DNA of 64,000 bases, from contig JAXIVH010000038.1 in NCBI GenBank assembly GCA_036785325.1, positions 389,501-453,500 on the forward strand. The letters are read 5' to 3'. Positions 6,602 through 18,929 of this stretch are shown piece after piece. Positions within the stretch are counted from its first letter, which is position 1; every line of letters begins with the position of its first letter. The stretch comes from Urophycis tenuis. Lineage: Eukaryota; Chordata; Actinopteri; Gadiformes; Phycidae. Both the position numbers and the translations under genes were made by a program. Below the pieces are notes generated by a model. The model searched no databases, was not told the DNA's origin, and worked only from the letters and a program-made list of their open reading frames with translations.

Positions 6602-9389
6602 TTCGTTAGAGTTATCTCGATGACCCCCCCCCACCTCATCCAACGACTCGGTAGTTGAATAGGGGATCAAAGGCAGTTGCACTCGCCAATATCTAGTCAT
6701 CCGCAGCTCTCTTTTCCCATATTACCAAGAATGAAGTAAAACGAAATGGTTATCTGTCTTGTTGTGATATAACTGCTGATTTGGAGATATAGACTTGTTT
6801 TTCCTTTTCCCAAAGGTTTTCTTTGTTCCAAGATGGAGGTCAATCTAGTTTGATTGAAGGTACTTCCAATGCATTGGTATATTTACTTATTTGAATAAAG
6901 ACGAGTCACAGCTGGAGTGAGACTTTTCTTTTCCATTTCTATTTTAGTATAAACGTGCTATCGAAATATTAGGACACGTCATCAGTAGTGGACCCTGGGA
7001 TCATAGGGTGTTTCTGGCCATTGTCACTATACACCCTCACCCAAGGGAGGCCCACCCGAGAGTGATCAATTCTCAAGGTGTGTCGTTTCCGAAATGGAAT
7101 TGGTATTGGGTTTAAGCTTTTTTAGGAGTGATCATTTGTTGAGGTAACGTCGAGGTAAGTAAAGGTAAGTAAAACACTTTTTAGGATACATTGTTTTGGT
7201 TATGGAGAGGAGGGGGCACATACTTACCCCCTGACCAGCACAAACCAGTTGTTAACACCGCTAGGTAGCCCTGGTTTGGCCAATCAGGGCCGGAGCTTGG
7301 TTCTTGTCCTCTGTTGGGTCCAGATGAACTAGCAGAAAACTGGGGTCACGAAGGACCGAGGCCAGCCGTGACAAAGCACTGCCTCCACGGTCCCCCAATG
7401 CAGCTATCCTCAGCGATGGGTGTCCAGACCTAGGAAAGACCAAGACCAGCCCCGACCAGCGGTGCCTTCCCAGTCGGTCCCAGGGTAGGAAAGGCCAAGG
7501 CCAGCCGCGACTAAGCACTGCCTCCCTGGCCCCTCCAGGACCCCATGCCGAACAGCCTGTTAATAACAATTCCTGTGCCCCATACACCGCGCGACTACAG
7601 AGATTGTGTAGGAAGTTGACCTTAGAGAAGACTCAATGGCTTACTTTCCTCACCCAAAACAACAATTTCTTGGGGTAGTCTATTCTCGCCGTAGGTACTT
7701 CGGTAATGGGTTTTTTTGTGAAAAGTTTTCCGGATGAAATGCATGCTGGGTAATTGTCTTCTTCCTCCAATATGTCAAGTGTAGGTTAAGGTTAGGGTAG
7801 ATTTAGGGGTAGAGTTAGCAGTTAACCTTAACGTTAGGTTTGAAGTAAATGGGAGGGGTTGCGGTTAGGGTTAAGGTTAGGGCTGAGGTTAGGGTTAGGT
7901 ATAAGGTTACGGTTTAGGGTTAAGGTTAGGGTTACGGTTAGGGCTAAGGTTAGGGCTAAGGTTAGAGTAAGGGTTAGGGTTAGCGTTACGGTTAGGGTAA
8001 GGTTTGGGTTAGGGTTAGAGGTTAGGGGTTAGGGGTTAGGGTTAAGATGAGGGCTGAGGTTAGGGTTAAGGTTAGGGCTGAGGTTAGGGTTAAGGTTAGG
8101 GCTGAGGTTAGGGTTAGGTTTAAGGTTAGGGATAAGGTTAGGGTTGGGGTTACGGCTGAGATTGGGGTTAAGGTTAGGGTTGAGGTTAGGGTTAGTGTTA
8201 TGGATAAGGTTAGGTTAAGTGTTAGGGCCAAGGTTAGGGTTAAGGTTATGGTTAAGATTAGGGTTAGGGCTAGAATTAGGGTTAGGGCTAAGGTTAGGGT
8301 TAGGGTTATGGTTGAGGTTAGGGTTAAGGTTAGGTTTGAGGTTAGTGTTAAGGTTAGGGCCAAGGTTAGGGTTAGGGCTAAGGTTAGGGTTAGGGCTAAG
8401 GTTAGGGTTAGGGTTATGGCTGAGGCTAGGGTTAGGGCGAAAGTTAGGGCAAAGGTTAGAGTTAGGGTTAGCGTTAGAGTTAGGGTAGGGTTAGTGTTGG
8501 AGGTTAGGGTAGGCTTAGGGTTAGAGTTAGAGTAGGGGTTAGGGTTAGAGTTAGAGTAGGGGTTAGGGTTAGTGTTAAGGCTAAGGTTAGGGGTTGAGGT
8601 TAGTGTTAAGATTAGGGCCAAGGTAAGGGTTAGTGTTAGGGTTGAGTTAGGGTTAGGGCTAAGGTTAGGCCTATGGTTAGGGTTGGGGTTGAGGTTATCC
8701 CTAGGGTTAGAGTTAGAGCTAGAGATTGAGGAAGGTAGAGTCAAGGTGAGACAGTCTGTACGGACTGAACTCACCCCCGCCGGATCGGGCTAGTACACTC
8801 TATCTCCCCCAACTCCCTCATTTCCATGAGGGAAGACAGGGGAGAAGAGATGGGAGGAGTATATATATTTAATATATATTTTTTTAGTAAATAAATACAT
8901 CGAGAGACTCACAGCTGGAGTGGGTTTTAATCTTTGTATTCAAGGTTGTTCCTCCTCTTTTGATTCCTCGCTGGTGGTGCGTCGTCTCCACCTAGTGGTC
9001 GTTTTGTGAAGAAGAGTTATAGAAATAGAAATAGAAATACTCTATTGTTCCCAGGTTGGGAAATTGCATTAATAGGTAAGTAATAATAATAATAATAGGT
9101 AATTGCAATAGTTGGTAAGGTAATCTATATTTAATTTATTTATTTATATTTGTATATTTATTTAGTCTATTTATTTATTCATTTTTGTTTATTTATTTAT
9201 TTAGATAAAGAGGATCACAGCTGGAGTGAGTTTTTAGTCTTTGTGTTAAAGGCTGGTTGCCTTCTTTTGATTCTTCAGTGGTGGTCCATCGCCTCCATCT
9301 AGTGGTCGTTTTGTGAATAACAGTTGGTAAGGTAATATAAATGGGTCGTGTAGAGAGCCCGTTCTTTCGATGGCCCTGGCTCGGTTAGG
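6602..9389 (+). repeat. Macrosatellite unit 3 (long, 2788 bp)
   Basis: Complete long unit; telomere-like block about 7783-8729. It has an additional GCTGAGGTTAGGGTTAAG repeat (near 8050-8105), making it the longest unit. A private A interrupts the C-run at about 7053 (GGCCCACCCG). Confidence 0.88.
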
Positions 9390-12174
9390 TTCGTTAGAGT
9401 TATCTCGATGACCCCCCCCCACCTCATCCAACGACTCGGTAGTTGAATAGGGGATCAAAGGCAGTTGCACTCGCCAATATCTAGTCATCCGCAGCTCTCT
9501 TTTCCCATATTACCAAGAATGAAGTAAAACGAAATGGTTATCTGTCTTGTTGTGATATAACCGCTGATTTGGAGATATAGACTTGTTTTTCCTTTTCCCA
9601 AAGGTTTTCTTTGTTCCAAGATGAAGGTCAATCTAGTTTGATTGAAGGTACTTCCAATGCATTGGTATATTTACTTATTTGAATAAAGACGAGTCACAGC
9701 TGGAGTGAGACTTTTCTTTTCCATTTCTATTTTAGTATAAACGTGCTATCGAAATATTAGGACACGTCATCAGTAGTGGACCCTGGGATCATAGGGTGTT
9801 TCTGGCCATTGTCACTATACACCCTCACCCAAGGGAGGCCCCCCCGAGAGTGATCAATTCTCAAGGTGTGTCGTTTCCGAAATGGAATTGGTATTGGGTT
9901 TAAGCTTTTTTAGGAGTGATCATTTGTTGAGGTAACGTCGAGGTAAGTAAAGGTAGGTAAAACACTTTTTAGGATACATTGTTTTGGTTATGGAGAGGAG
10001 GGGGCACATACTTACCCCCTGACCAGCACAAACCAGTTGTTAACACCGCTAGGTAGCCCTGGTTTGGCCAATCAGGGCCGGAGCTTGGTTCTTGTCCTCT
10101 GTTGGGTCCAGATGAACTAGCAGAAAACTGGGGTCACGAAGGACCGAGGCCAGCCGTGACAAAGCACTGCCTCCACGGTCCCCCAATGCAGCTATCCTCA
10201 GCGATGGGTGTCCAGACCTAGGAAAGACCAAGACCAGCCCCGACCAGCGGTGCCTTTCCAGTCGGTCCCAGGGTAGGAAAGGCCAAGGCCAGCCGCGACT
10301 AAGCACTGCCTCCCTGGCCCCTCCAGGACCCCATGCCGAACAGCCTGTTAATAACAATTCCTGTGCCCCATACACCGCGCGACTACAGAGATTGTGTAGG
10401 AAGTTGACCTTAGAGAAGACTCAATGGCTTACTTTCCTCACCCAAAACAACAATTTCTTGGGGTAGTCTATTCTCGCCGTAGGTACTTCGGTAATGGGTT
10501 TTTTTGTGAAAAGTTTTCCGGATGAAATGCATGCTGGGTAATTGTCTTCTTCCTCCAATATGTCAAGTGTAGGTTAAGGTTAGGGTAGATTTAGGGGTAG
10601 AGTTAGCAGTTAACCTTAACGTTAGGTTTGAAGTAAATGGGAGGGGTTGCGGTTAGGGTTAAGGTTAGGGCTGAGGTTAGGGTTAGGTATAAGGTTACGG
10701 TTTAGGGTTAAGGTTAGGGTTAAGGTTAGGGTTACGGTTAGGGCTAAGGTTAGGGCTAAGGTTAGAGTAAGGGTTAGGGTTAGCGTTACGGTTAGGGTAA
10801 GGTTAGGGTTAGGGTTAGAGGTTAGGGGTTAGGGGTTAGGGTTAAGATGAGGGCTGAGGTTAGGGTTAAGGTTAGGGCTGAGGTTAGGGTTAGGTTTAAG
10901 GTTAGGGATAAGGTTAGGGTTGGGGTTACGGCTGAGATTGGGGTTAAGGTTAGGGTTGAGGTTAGGGTTAGTGTTATGGATAAGGTTAGGTTAAGTGTTA
11001 GGGCCAAGGTTAGGGTTAAGGTTATGGTTAAGATTAGGGTTAGGGCTAGAATTAGGGTTAGGGCTAAGGTTAGGGTTAGGGTTATGGCTGAGGTTAGGGT
11101 TAAGGTTAGGTTTGAGGTTAGTGTTAAGGTTAGGGCCAAGGTTAGGGTTAGGGTTAAGGTTAGGGTTAGGGCTAAGGTTAGGGTTAGGGTTATGGCTGAG
11201 GCTAGGGTTAGGGCTAAAGTTAGGGCAAAGGTTAGAGTTAGGGTTAGCGTTAGAGTTAGGGTAGGGTTAGTGTTGGAGGTTAGGGTAGGCTTAGGGTTAG
11301 AGTTAGAGTAGGGGTTAGGGTTAGAGTTAGAGTAGGGGTTAGGGTTAGTGTTAAGGCTAAGGTTAGGGGTTGAGGTTAGTGTTTAGATTAGGGCCAAGGT
11401 AAGGGTTAGTGTTAGGGTTGAGTTAGGGTTAGGGCTAAGGTTAGGCCTATGGTTAGGGTTGGGGTTGAGGTTATCCCTAGGGTTAGAGTTAGAGCTAGAG
11501 ATTGAGGAAGGTAGAGTCAAGGTGAGACAGTCTGTACGGACTGAACTCACCCCCGCCGGATCGGGCTAGTACACTCTATCTCCCCCAACTCCCTCATTTC
11601 CATGAGGGAAGACAGGGGAGAAGAGATGGGAGGAGTATATATATTTAATATATATTTTTTTAGTAAATAAATACATCGAGAGACTCACCGCTGGAGTGGG
11701 TTTTAATCTTTGTATTCAAGGTTGTTCCTCCTCTTTTGATTCCTCGCTGGTGGTGCGTCGTCTCCACCTAGTGGTCGTTTTGTGAAGAAGAGTTATAGAA
11801 ATAGAAATAGAAATACTCTATTGTTCCCAGGTTGGGAAATTGCATTAATAGGTAAGTAATAATAATAGTAACAATAATAATAGGTAATTGCAATAGTTGG
11901 TAAGGTAATCTATATTTAATTTATTTATTTATATTTGTATATTTATTTAGTCTATTTATTTATTCATTTTTGTTTATTTATTTATTTAGATAAAGAGGAT
12001 CACAGCTGGAGTGAGTTTTTAGTCTTTGTGTTAAAGGCTGGTTGCCTTCTTTTGATTCTTCAGTGGTGGTCCATCGCCTCCATCTAGTGGTCGTTTTGTG
12101 AATAACAGTTGGTAAGGTAATATAAATGGGTCGTGTAGGGAGCCCGTTCTTTCGATGGCCCTGGCTCGGTTAGG
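9390..12174 (+). repeat. Macrosatellite unit 4 (long, 2785 bp)
   Basis: Complete long unit; telomere-like block about 10571-11510. It shares the variant GTGTTTAGATT (near 11380) only with unit 5, marking the two as a recent pair. The AAT tract is enlarged and interrupted (about 11855-11882). Confidence 0.88.
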
Positions 12175-14949
12175 TTCGTTAGAGTTATCTCGATGACCCC
12201 CCCCACCTCATCCAACGACTCGGTAGTTGAATAGGGGATCAAAGGCAGTTGCACTCGCCAATATCTAGTCATCCGCAGCTCTCTTTTCCCATATTACCAA
12301 GAATGAAGTAAAACGAAATGGTTATCTGTCTTGTTGTGATATAACCGCTGATTTGGAGATATAGACTTGTTTTTCCTTTTCCCAAAGGTTTTCTTTGTTC
12401 CAAGATGAAGGTCAATCTAGTTTGATTGAAGGTACTTCCAATGCATTGGTATATTTACTTATTTGAATAAAGACGAGTCACAGCTGGAGTGAGACTTTTC
12501 TTTTCCATTTCTATTTTAGTATAAACGTGCTATCGAAATATTAGGACACGTCATCAGTAGTGGACCCTGGGATCATAGGGTGTTTTTGGCCATTGTCACT
12601 ATACACCCTCACCCAAGGGAGGCCCCCCCGAGAGTGATCAATTCTCAAGGTGTGTCGTTTCCGAAATGGAATTGGTATTGGGTTTAAGCTCTTTTAGGAG
12701 TGATCATTTGTTGAGGTAACGTCGAGGTAAGTAAAGGTAAGTAAAACACTTTTTAGGATACATTGTTTTGGTTATGGAGAGGAGGGGGCACATACTTACC
12801 CCCTGACCAGCACAAACCAGTTGTTAACACCGCTAGGTAGCCCTGGTTTGGCCAATCAGGGCCGGAGCTTGGTTCTTGTCCTCTGTTGGGTCCAGATGAA
12901 CTAGCAGAAAACTGGGGTCACGAAGGACCGAGGCCAGCCGTGACAAAGCACTGCCTCCACGGTCCCCCAATGCAGCTATCCTCAGCGATGGGTGTCCAGA
13001 CCTAGGAAAGACCAAGACCAGCCCCGACCAGCGGTGCCTTCCCAGTCGGTCCCAGGGTAGGAAAGGCCAAGGCCAGCCGCGACTAAGCACTGCCTCCCTG
13101 GCCCCTCCAGGACCCCATGCCGAACAGCCTGTTAATAACAATTCCTGTGCCCCATACACCGCGCGACTACAGAGATTGTGTGGGAAGTTGACCTTAGAGA
13201 AGACTCAATGGCTTACTTTCCTCACCCAAAACAACAATTTCTTGGGGTAGTCTATTCTCGCCGTAGGTACTTCGGTAATGGGTTTTTTTGTGAAAAGTTT
13301 TCCGGATGAAATGCATGCTGGGTAATTGTCTTCTTCCTCCAATATGTCAAGTGTAGGTTAAGGTTAGGGTAGATTTAGGGGTAGAGTTAGCAGTTAACCT
13401 TAACGTTAGGTTTGAAGTAAATGGGAGGGGTTGCGGTTAGGGTTAAGGTTAGGGCTGAGGTTAGGGTTAGGTATAAGGTTACGGTTTAGGGTTAAGGTTA
13501 GGGTTAAGGTTAGGGTTACGGTTAGGGCTAAGGTTAGGGCTAAGGTTAGAGTAAGGGTTAGGGTTAGCGTTACGGTTAGGGTAAGGTTAGGGTTAGGGTT
13601 AGAGGTTAGGGGTTAGGGGTTAGGGTTAAGATGAGGGCTGAGGTTAGGGTTAAGGTTAGGGCTGAGGTTAGGGTTAGGTTTAAGGTTAGGGATAAGGTTA
13701 GGGTTGGGGTTACGGCTGAGATTGGGGTTAAGGTTAGGGTTGAGGTTAGGGTTAGTGTTATGGATAAGGTTAGGTTAAGTGTTAGGGCCAAGGTTAGGGT
13801 TAAGGTTATGGTTAAGATTAGGGTTAGGGCTAGAATTAGGGTTAGGGCTAAGGTTAGGGTTAGGGTTATGGCTGAGGTTAGGGTTAAGGTTAGGTTTGAG
13901 GTTAGTGTTAAGGTTAGGGCCAAGGTTAGGGTTAGGGTTAAGGTTAGGGTTAGGGCTAAGGTTAGGGTTAGGGTTATGGCTGAGGCTAGGGTTAGGGCTA
14001 AAGTTAGGGCAAAGGTTAGAGTTAGGGTTAGCGTTAGAGTTAGGGTAGGGTTAGTGTTGGAGGTTAGGGTAGGCTTAGGGTTAGAGTTAGAGTAGGGGTT
14101 AGGGTTAGAGTTAGAGTAGGGGTTAGGGTTAGTGTTAAGGCTAAGGTTAGGGGTTGAGGTTAGTGTTTAGATTAGGGCCAAGGTAAGGGTTAGTGTTAGG
14201 GTTGAGTTAGGGTTAGGGCTAAGGTTAGGCCTATGGTTAGGGTTGGGGTTGAGGTTATCCCTAGGGTTAGAGTTAGAGCTAGAGATTGAGGAAGGTAGAG
14301 TCAAGGTGAGACAGTCTGTACGGACTGAACTCACCCCCGCCGGATCGGGCTAGTACACTCTATCTCCCCCAACTCCCTCATTTCCATGAGGGAAGACAGG
14401 GGAGAAGAGATGGGAGGAGTATATATATTTAATATATATTTTTTTAGTAAATAAATACATCGAGAGACTCACAGCTGGAGTGGGTTTTAATCTTTGTATT
14501 CAAGGTTGTTCCTCCTCTTTTGATTCCTCGCTGGTGGTGCGTCGTCTCCACCTAGTGGTCGTTTTGTGAAGAAGAGTTATAGAAATAGAAATAGAAATAC
14601 TCTATTGTTCCCAGGTTGGGAAATTGCATTAATAGGTAAGTAATAATAATAATAATAGGTAATTGCAATAGTTGGTAAGGTAATCTATATTTAATTTATT
14701 TATTTATATTTGTATATTTATTTAGTCTATTTATTTATTCATTTTTGTTTATTTATTTATTTAGATAAAGAGGATCACAGCTGGAGTGAGTTTTTAGTCT
14801 TTGTGTTAAAGGCTGGTTGCCTTCTTTTGATTCTTCAGTGGTGGTCCATCGCCTCCATCTAGTGGTCGTTTTGTGAATAACAGTTGGTAAGGTAATATAA
14901 ATGGGTTGTGTAGAGAGCCCGTTCTTTCGATGGCCCTGGCTCGGTTAGG
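12175..14949 (+). repeat. Macrosatellite unit 5 (long, 2775 bp)
   Basis: Complete long unit; telomere-like block about 13355-14290. It carries GTGTTTAGATT like unit 4 and a private AGCTCTTTTAGG near 12688. It is the last complete unit before the array is broken. Confidence 0.88.
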
Positions 14950-15042
14950 TTCGTTAGAGTTATCTCGATGACCCCCCCCCCACCTCATCCAACGACTCGG
15001 TTGTTGAATAGGGGATCAAAGGCAGTTGCACTCGCCAATATC
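14950..15042 (+). repeat. Truncated macrosatellite unit 6
   Basis: Only the head remains (TTCGTTAG, C10 tract, CTCGCCAATATC). At 15042/15043 the sequence switches without overlap to the 214-bp satellite, where other units continue TAGTCATCC. Confidence 0.85.
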
Positions 15043-15593
15043 AAGCTTAGATTTCCCCGCTTATAATGAGCCCATCCCCAAGCAATTTGGTTGCTCAGAG
15101 ACAAAACTGTGTCAGGTTGACTGAAGTCTACCCAGCAGCTAAAAACATACCTTCAACGTTTCAATTAACATCAATCTTTCCTTACAGATCACAAATTAAT
15201 TAGCTTAGTATTTCAACGACCAATGAGTCAATATAGTCTTGCCATACGCCGTTGGAAAGCTTAGATTTCCCCGCTTAAAATGAGCCCATCCGCGAGCAGT
15301 CTGCTTGCTCACAGACAAAACTGCGTCAGGTTGACTGAAGTCTACCCAGCAGCTAAAAACATACCTTAAACGTTTCAATTAAGATCAATCTTTCAATAAA
15401 GAATATAAATTAATTAGCTTAGTATTTCAACGACCTATGACTCAATATAGTCTTGCCATACGCCGTTGGGAACCTTAGATTTCCCCGCTTAAAATGAGCC
15501 CATCCCCGAGCAATTTGGTTGCTCACAGACAAAACTGCGTCAGGTTGACTGAAGTCTACCCAGCAGCTAAAAACATACCTTCAACTTTTCAAT
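15043..15593 (+). repeat. 214-bp satellite, block 1 (about 2.6 monomers)
   Basis: Monomers start at AAGCTTAGATTTCCCC: 15043, 15257 and 15471 (AACCTTAG there), exactly 214 bp apart. Typical monomer content: GAGCCCATCC, GCGTCAGGTTGACTGAAG, a TTTCAATTAACATC segment and GCCATACGCCGTTGG. The third monomer is interrupted at about 15593 by the TG/exon-bearing segment. Confidence 0.85.
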
Positions 15594-15778
15594 GCACGCG
15601 TTTTTTTTGTAACACGTGTAGCTATGATAAAGGACACATGTTTTGGCCTGTTTTATTATTCATAGTTGGCTTAACAGTAATAGAATATTATTATATGCTA
15701 TAAGTGACCAGACGTCCGAGATCAAAACTGGGAGCATAATCCCCGAGAAGGGGGAAAAAAAGGGTCAGCTATGTTTAA

Positions 15779-15830
15779 GTATATATATATATGTGTGTGT
15801 ATATATAAGTGTGTGTGTGTGTATATATGC

Positions 15831-15872
<42 letters not shown>
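15779..15872. repeat. TA/TG microsatellite, copy 1
   Basis: (TA)n, then (TG)n with TATA interruptions and one GCGC. It is shorter than in the other two copies, mainly in the final (TG) run. Confidence 0.9.
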
Positions 15873-15875
<3 letters not shown>

Positions 15876-15885
15876 AATCACTTAC

Positions 15886-16389
15886 TTGGAACGGCATTAT
15901 CCCACATCGCTGTGAAGGGATGGCGTTAACCAGGTGGGCGTGCAACCCCTCGAGAGAGTTGCTGCCTCGCCGGCACTTGTACTTGTTCAGCCGGATGCAG
16001 TTCTTCACAACCACCTTCACAGAGACATACAGCTGTATGCCAGGGGGGTCCTGTAACACACAACCTATTGCAAGGTCCTCATTTATGCTGGTGTCATTTT
16101 GAAATGTTACCATATACAAGTTTGAATGGTTTTGACACACGATGACTGCAGAGACAGCTGCAGGATGGCCCACGAAGCAGGACGGAGGGGGCCTGTGGCT
16201 GTGCGGGGAGGACCAGCGGTATGGGTGCTGCCGACACAGGGGGCGGGCGGGCCACAGGCTGATGCAGCAGGAGGCCTCGGCTGGAGGCGGGTGGGCGCAG
16301 GAGGCTTCGGCCGGGTGGAGGACGACAACGCAGTGGGCTGAACGGGCCGGTTGGTGGGAGTCACAGGCTCTGGCTCATCAACAAATAAC
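15886..16389 (-). pseudogene. Exon-like segment, copy 1 (function unknown)
   Basis: On the minus strand TTTCCAG precedes 16389 and GTAAGTG follows 15886, so a 504-bp exon is possible. Entered at 16389, one frame reads LFVDEPEPVTPTNRPVQP and then a Pro/Ala-rich stretch, but stops at TAA 16109-16107. A second frame, closed at the exon start by TGA codons (16377), is open to the donor and encodes a more protein-like part: QNDTSINEDLAIG, IQLYVSVKVVVKNC, KCRRGSNSLEGLHAHL. A shorter exon from CTGCAG sites at 16163 or 16151 would fit that frame. The RGSNSLEG-type motif recalls, unverified, multicopy fish proteins of unknown function. It is most likely a captured gene fragment. Confidence 0.45.
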
Positions 16390-16576
16390 CTGGAAATATA
16401 AAATACACACGTGATCAGTATTGATATTGATATCTTTTATAAGAACACTGTTCATACCGTTTACACTTTTTATACAACTGTTTATACAATGTCCATACTG
16501 TTTATTTATTAATGTTTATCACTGAAAAATAAAGGTGACTTGGTATGACTTGTGTGCTATTTTCTTTCCACAGCCA

Positions 16577-16985
16577 ACAGAACACACATGAATCAGCTTA
16601 TTATTTCGACGACCCATGGACAAATATAGTCATGCCATACGTCGTTGGAAAGCTTAGATTTCCCCGTTTAAAATCAGCCCATCTCCGAGCAATTTGGTTG
16701 CTCACAGACAAATCTGCGTCAGGTTGACTGAAGTCTACACAGCAGCTAAAGACATACCTTCAACGTTTCAATTAACATCAATCTTTCCTTACAGAACACA
16801 AATGAATTAGCTTAGTATTTCAACGACCCTTTAGTGAATATAGTCTTGCCATACGCCGTTGGAAAGCTTAGATTTCCCCGCTTAAAATGAGCCCATCCGC
16901 GAGCAGTCTGGTTGATCACAGACTAAACTGCGTCAGGTTGACTGAAGTCTACCGAGCAGCTAAAAACATACCTTCAACTTTTCAA
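16577..16985 (+). repeat. 214-bp satellite, block 2
   Basis: Monomer starts at 16650 and 16864 (214 bp apart). The first monomer after each inserted segment carries CATACGTCGTTGG and CCCCGTTTAAAAT instead of the usual CATACGCC/CCCCGCTTA, a variant also seen after copies 2 and 3. Confidence 0.85.
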
Positions 16986-17171
16986 TTCACGCGTTTTTTT
17001 TGTAATACGTGTAGCTATGATAAAGGACACATGTTTTGGCCTGTTTTATTATTCATAGTTGGCTTAACAGTAATAGAATATTATTATATGCTATAAGTGA
17101 CCAGACGTCCGAGATCAAAACTGGGAGCATAATCCCAGAGAAGGGGGAAAAAAAGGGTCAGCTATGTTTAA

Positions 17172-17220
17172 GTATATATATATATGTGTGTGTATATATG
17201 CGTGTGTGTGTGTGTATATA

Positions 17221-17289
<69 letters not shown>
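17172..17289. repeat. TA/TG microsatellite, copy 2
   Basis: (TA)n followed by (TG)n with two TATATATGCG interruptions; it has the longest uninterrupted (TG) run of the three. Confidence 0.9.
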
Positions 17290-17292
<3 letters not shown>

Positions 17293-17302
17293 AATCACTT
17301 AC

Positions 17303-17806
17303 TTGGAACGGCATGATCCCATATCGCTGTGAAGGGATGGCGTTAACCAGGTGGGCGTGCAACCCCTCGAGAGAGTTGCTGCCTCGCCGGCACTTGTACT
17401 TGTTCAGCCGGATGCAGTTCTTCACAACCACCTTCACAGAGACATACAGCTGTATGCCAGGGGGGTCCTGTAACACACAACCTATTGCAAGGTCCTCATT
17501 TATGCTGGTGTCATTTTGAAATGTTACCATATACAAGTTTGAATGGTTTTGACACACGATGACTGCAGAGACAGCTGCAGGATGGCCCACGAAGCAGGAC
17601 GGAGGGGGCCTGTGGCTGTGCGGGGAGGACCAGCGGTATGGGTGCTGCCGACACAGGGGGCGGGCGGGCCACAGGCTGACGCAGCAGGAGGCCTCGGCTG
17701 GAGGCGGGTGGGCGCAGGAGGCTTCGGCCGGGTGGAGGACGACAACGCAGTGGGCTGAACGGGCCGGTTGGTGGGAGTCACAGGCTCTGGCTCATCAACA
17801 AATAAC
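17303..17806 (-). pseudogene. Exon-like segment, copy 2
   Basis: Same length, same possible splice sites and same two overlapping frames as copy 1. Differences are few (for example Cys to Tyr in SQRYGIMPFQ near the donor, and one ACGCAG for ATGCAG change), so no copy has a repaired single frame. Confidence 0.45.
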
Positions 17807-17993
17807 CTGGAAATATAAAATACACACGTGATCAGTATTGATATTGATATCTTTTATAAGAACACTGTTCATACCGTTTACACTTTTTATATAACTGTTT
17901 ATACAATGTCCATACTGTTTATTTATTAATGTTTATCACTGAAAAATAAAGGTGACTTGGTATGACTTGTGTGCTATTTTCTTTCCACAGCCA

Positions 17994-18616
17994 ACAGAAC
18001 ACACATGAATCAGCTTATTATTTCGACGACCCATGGGCAAATATAGTCATGCCATACGTCGTTGGAAAGCTTAGATTTCCCCGTTTAAAATGAGCCCATC
18101 TCCGAGCAATTTGGTTGCTCACAGACAAATCTGCGTCAGGTTGACTGAAGTCTACACAGCAGCTAAAGACATACCTTCAACGTTTCAATTAACATCAATC
18201 TTTCCTTACAGAACACAAATTAATTAGCTTAGTATTTCAACGACCCTTTAGTGAATATAGTCTTGCCATACGCCGTTGGAAAGCTTAGATTTCCCCGCTT
18301 AAAATGAGCCCATCCTCGAGCAGTCTGGTTGATCACAGACTAAACTGCGTCAGGTTGACTGAAGTCTACCCAGCAGCTAAAAACATACCTTCAACGTTTC
18401 AATTAACATCAATCTTTCCTTACAGAACACAAATTAATTAGATTAGTATTTCAACGACCCATGAGTCAATATAGTCTTGCCATACGCCGTTGGAAAGCTT
18501 AGATTTCCCCGCTTAAAATGAGCCCATCCGCGAGCAGTCTGGTTGATCACAGACCAAACTGCGTCAGGTTGACTGAAGTCTACCCAGCAGCTAAAAACAT
18601 ACCTTCAACTTTTCAA
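17994..18616 (+). repeat. 214-bp satellite, block 3
   Basis: Monomer starts at 18067, 18281 and 18495. It has one monomer more than block 2, which accounts for most of the difference between the 1417-bp and 1627-bp spacing of the exon copies. Confidence 0.85.
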
Positions 18617-18802
18617 TTCACGCGTTTTTTTTGTAATACGTGTAGCTATGATAAAGGACACATGTTTTGGCCTGTTTTATTATTCATAGTTGGCTTAACA
18701 GTAATAGAATATTATTATATGCTATAAGTGACCAGACGTCCGAGATCAAAACTGGGAGCATAATCCCCGAGAAGGGGGAAAAAAAGGGTCAGCTATGTTT
18801 AA

Positions 18803-18864
18803 GTATATATATATATGTGTGTGTATATATGCGAGTGTGTGTGTGTGTGTATATATGCGCGCGC

Positions 18865-18916
<52 letters not shown>
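18803..18916. repeat. TA/TG microsatellite, copy 3
   Basis: (TA)n, (TG)n, a (GC)n interruption and a final (TG)n run. Confidence 0.9.
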
Positions 18917-18919
<3 letters not shown>

Positions 18920-18929
18920 AATCACTTAC

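Larger units (their letters stand above)
15594..16576. mobile_element. ~1-kb segment interrupting the 214-bp satellite, copy 1
   Basis: The satellite reads TTTTCAAT, breaks, and resumes at ACAGAACACACATG; about 20 bp of the normal monomer is missing between. The segment contains ACGCG-T8, GTGACCAGACGTCCGAGATC, a TA/TG microsatellite, a minus-strand exon-like region and a plus-strand polypyrimidine-CACAG. No terminal repeats or target duplication are clear, so insertion by a transposon is only one explanation. Copies 2 and 3 are nearly identical, so the whole composite was amplified after the event. Confidence 0.5.
16986..17993. mobile_element. ~1-kb segment interrupting the 214-bp satellite, copy 2
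   Basis: Nearly identical to copy 1, offset 1417 bp at the exon. Its main difference is a longer microsatellite. It uses the same break position in the satellite monomer as copies 1 and 3, which argues for amplification of one composite rather than three insertions. Confidence 0.5.

Noticed and set aside
15494..15915. Short plus-strand frames across the 214-bp satellite and TG microsatellite
   Set aside because: They read through satellite and (TG)n (Cys-Val repeats) and have no independent support.
16126..16414. Plus-strand frames over the exon-like segment
   Set aside because: They are shadows of the minus-strand sequence; only the minus strand has splice-like ends and protein-like composition.
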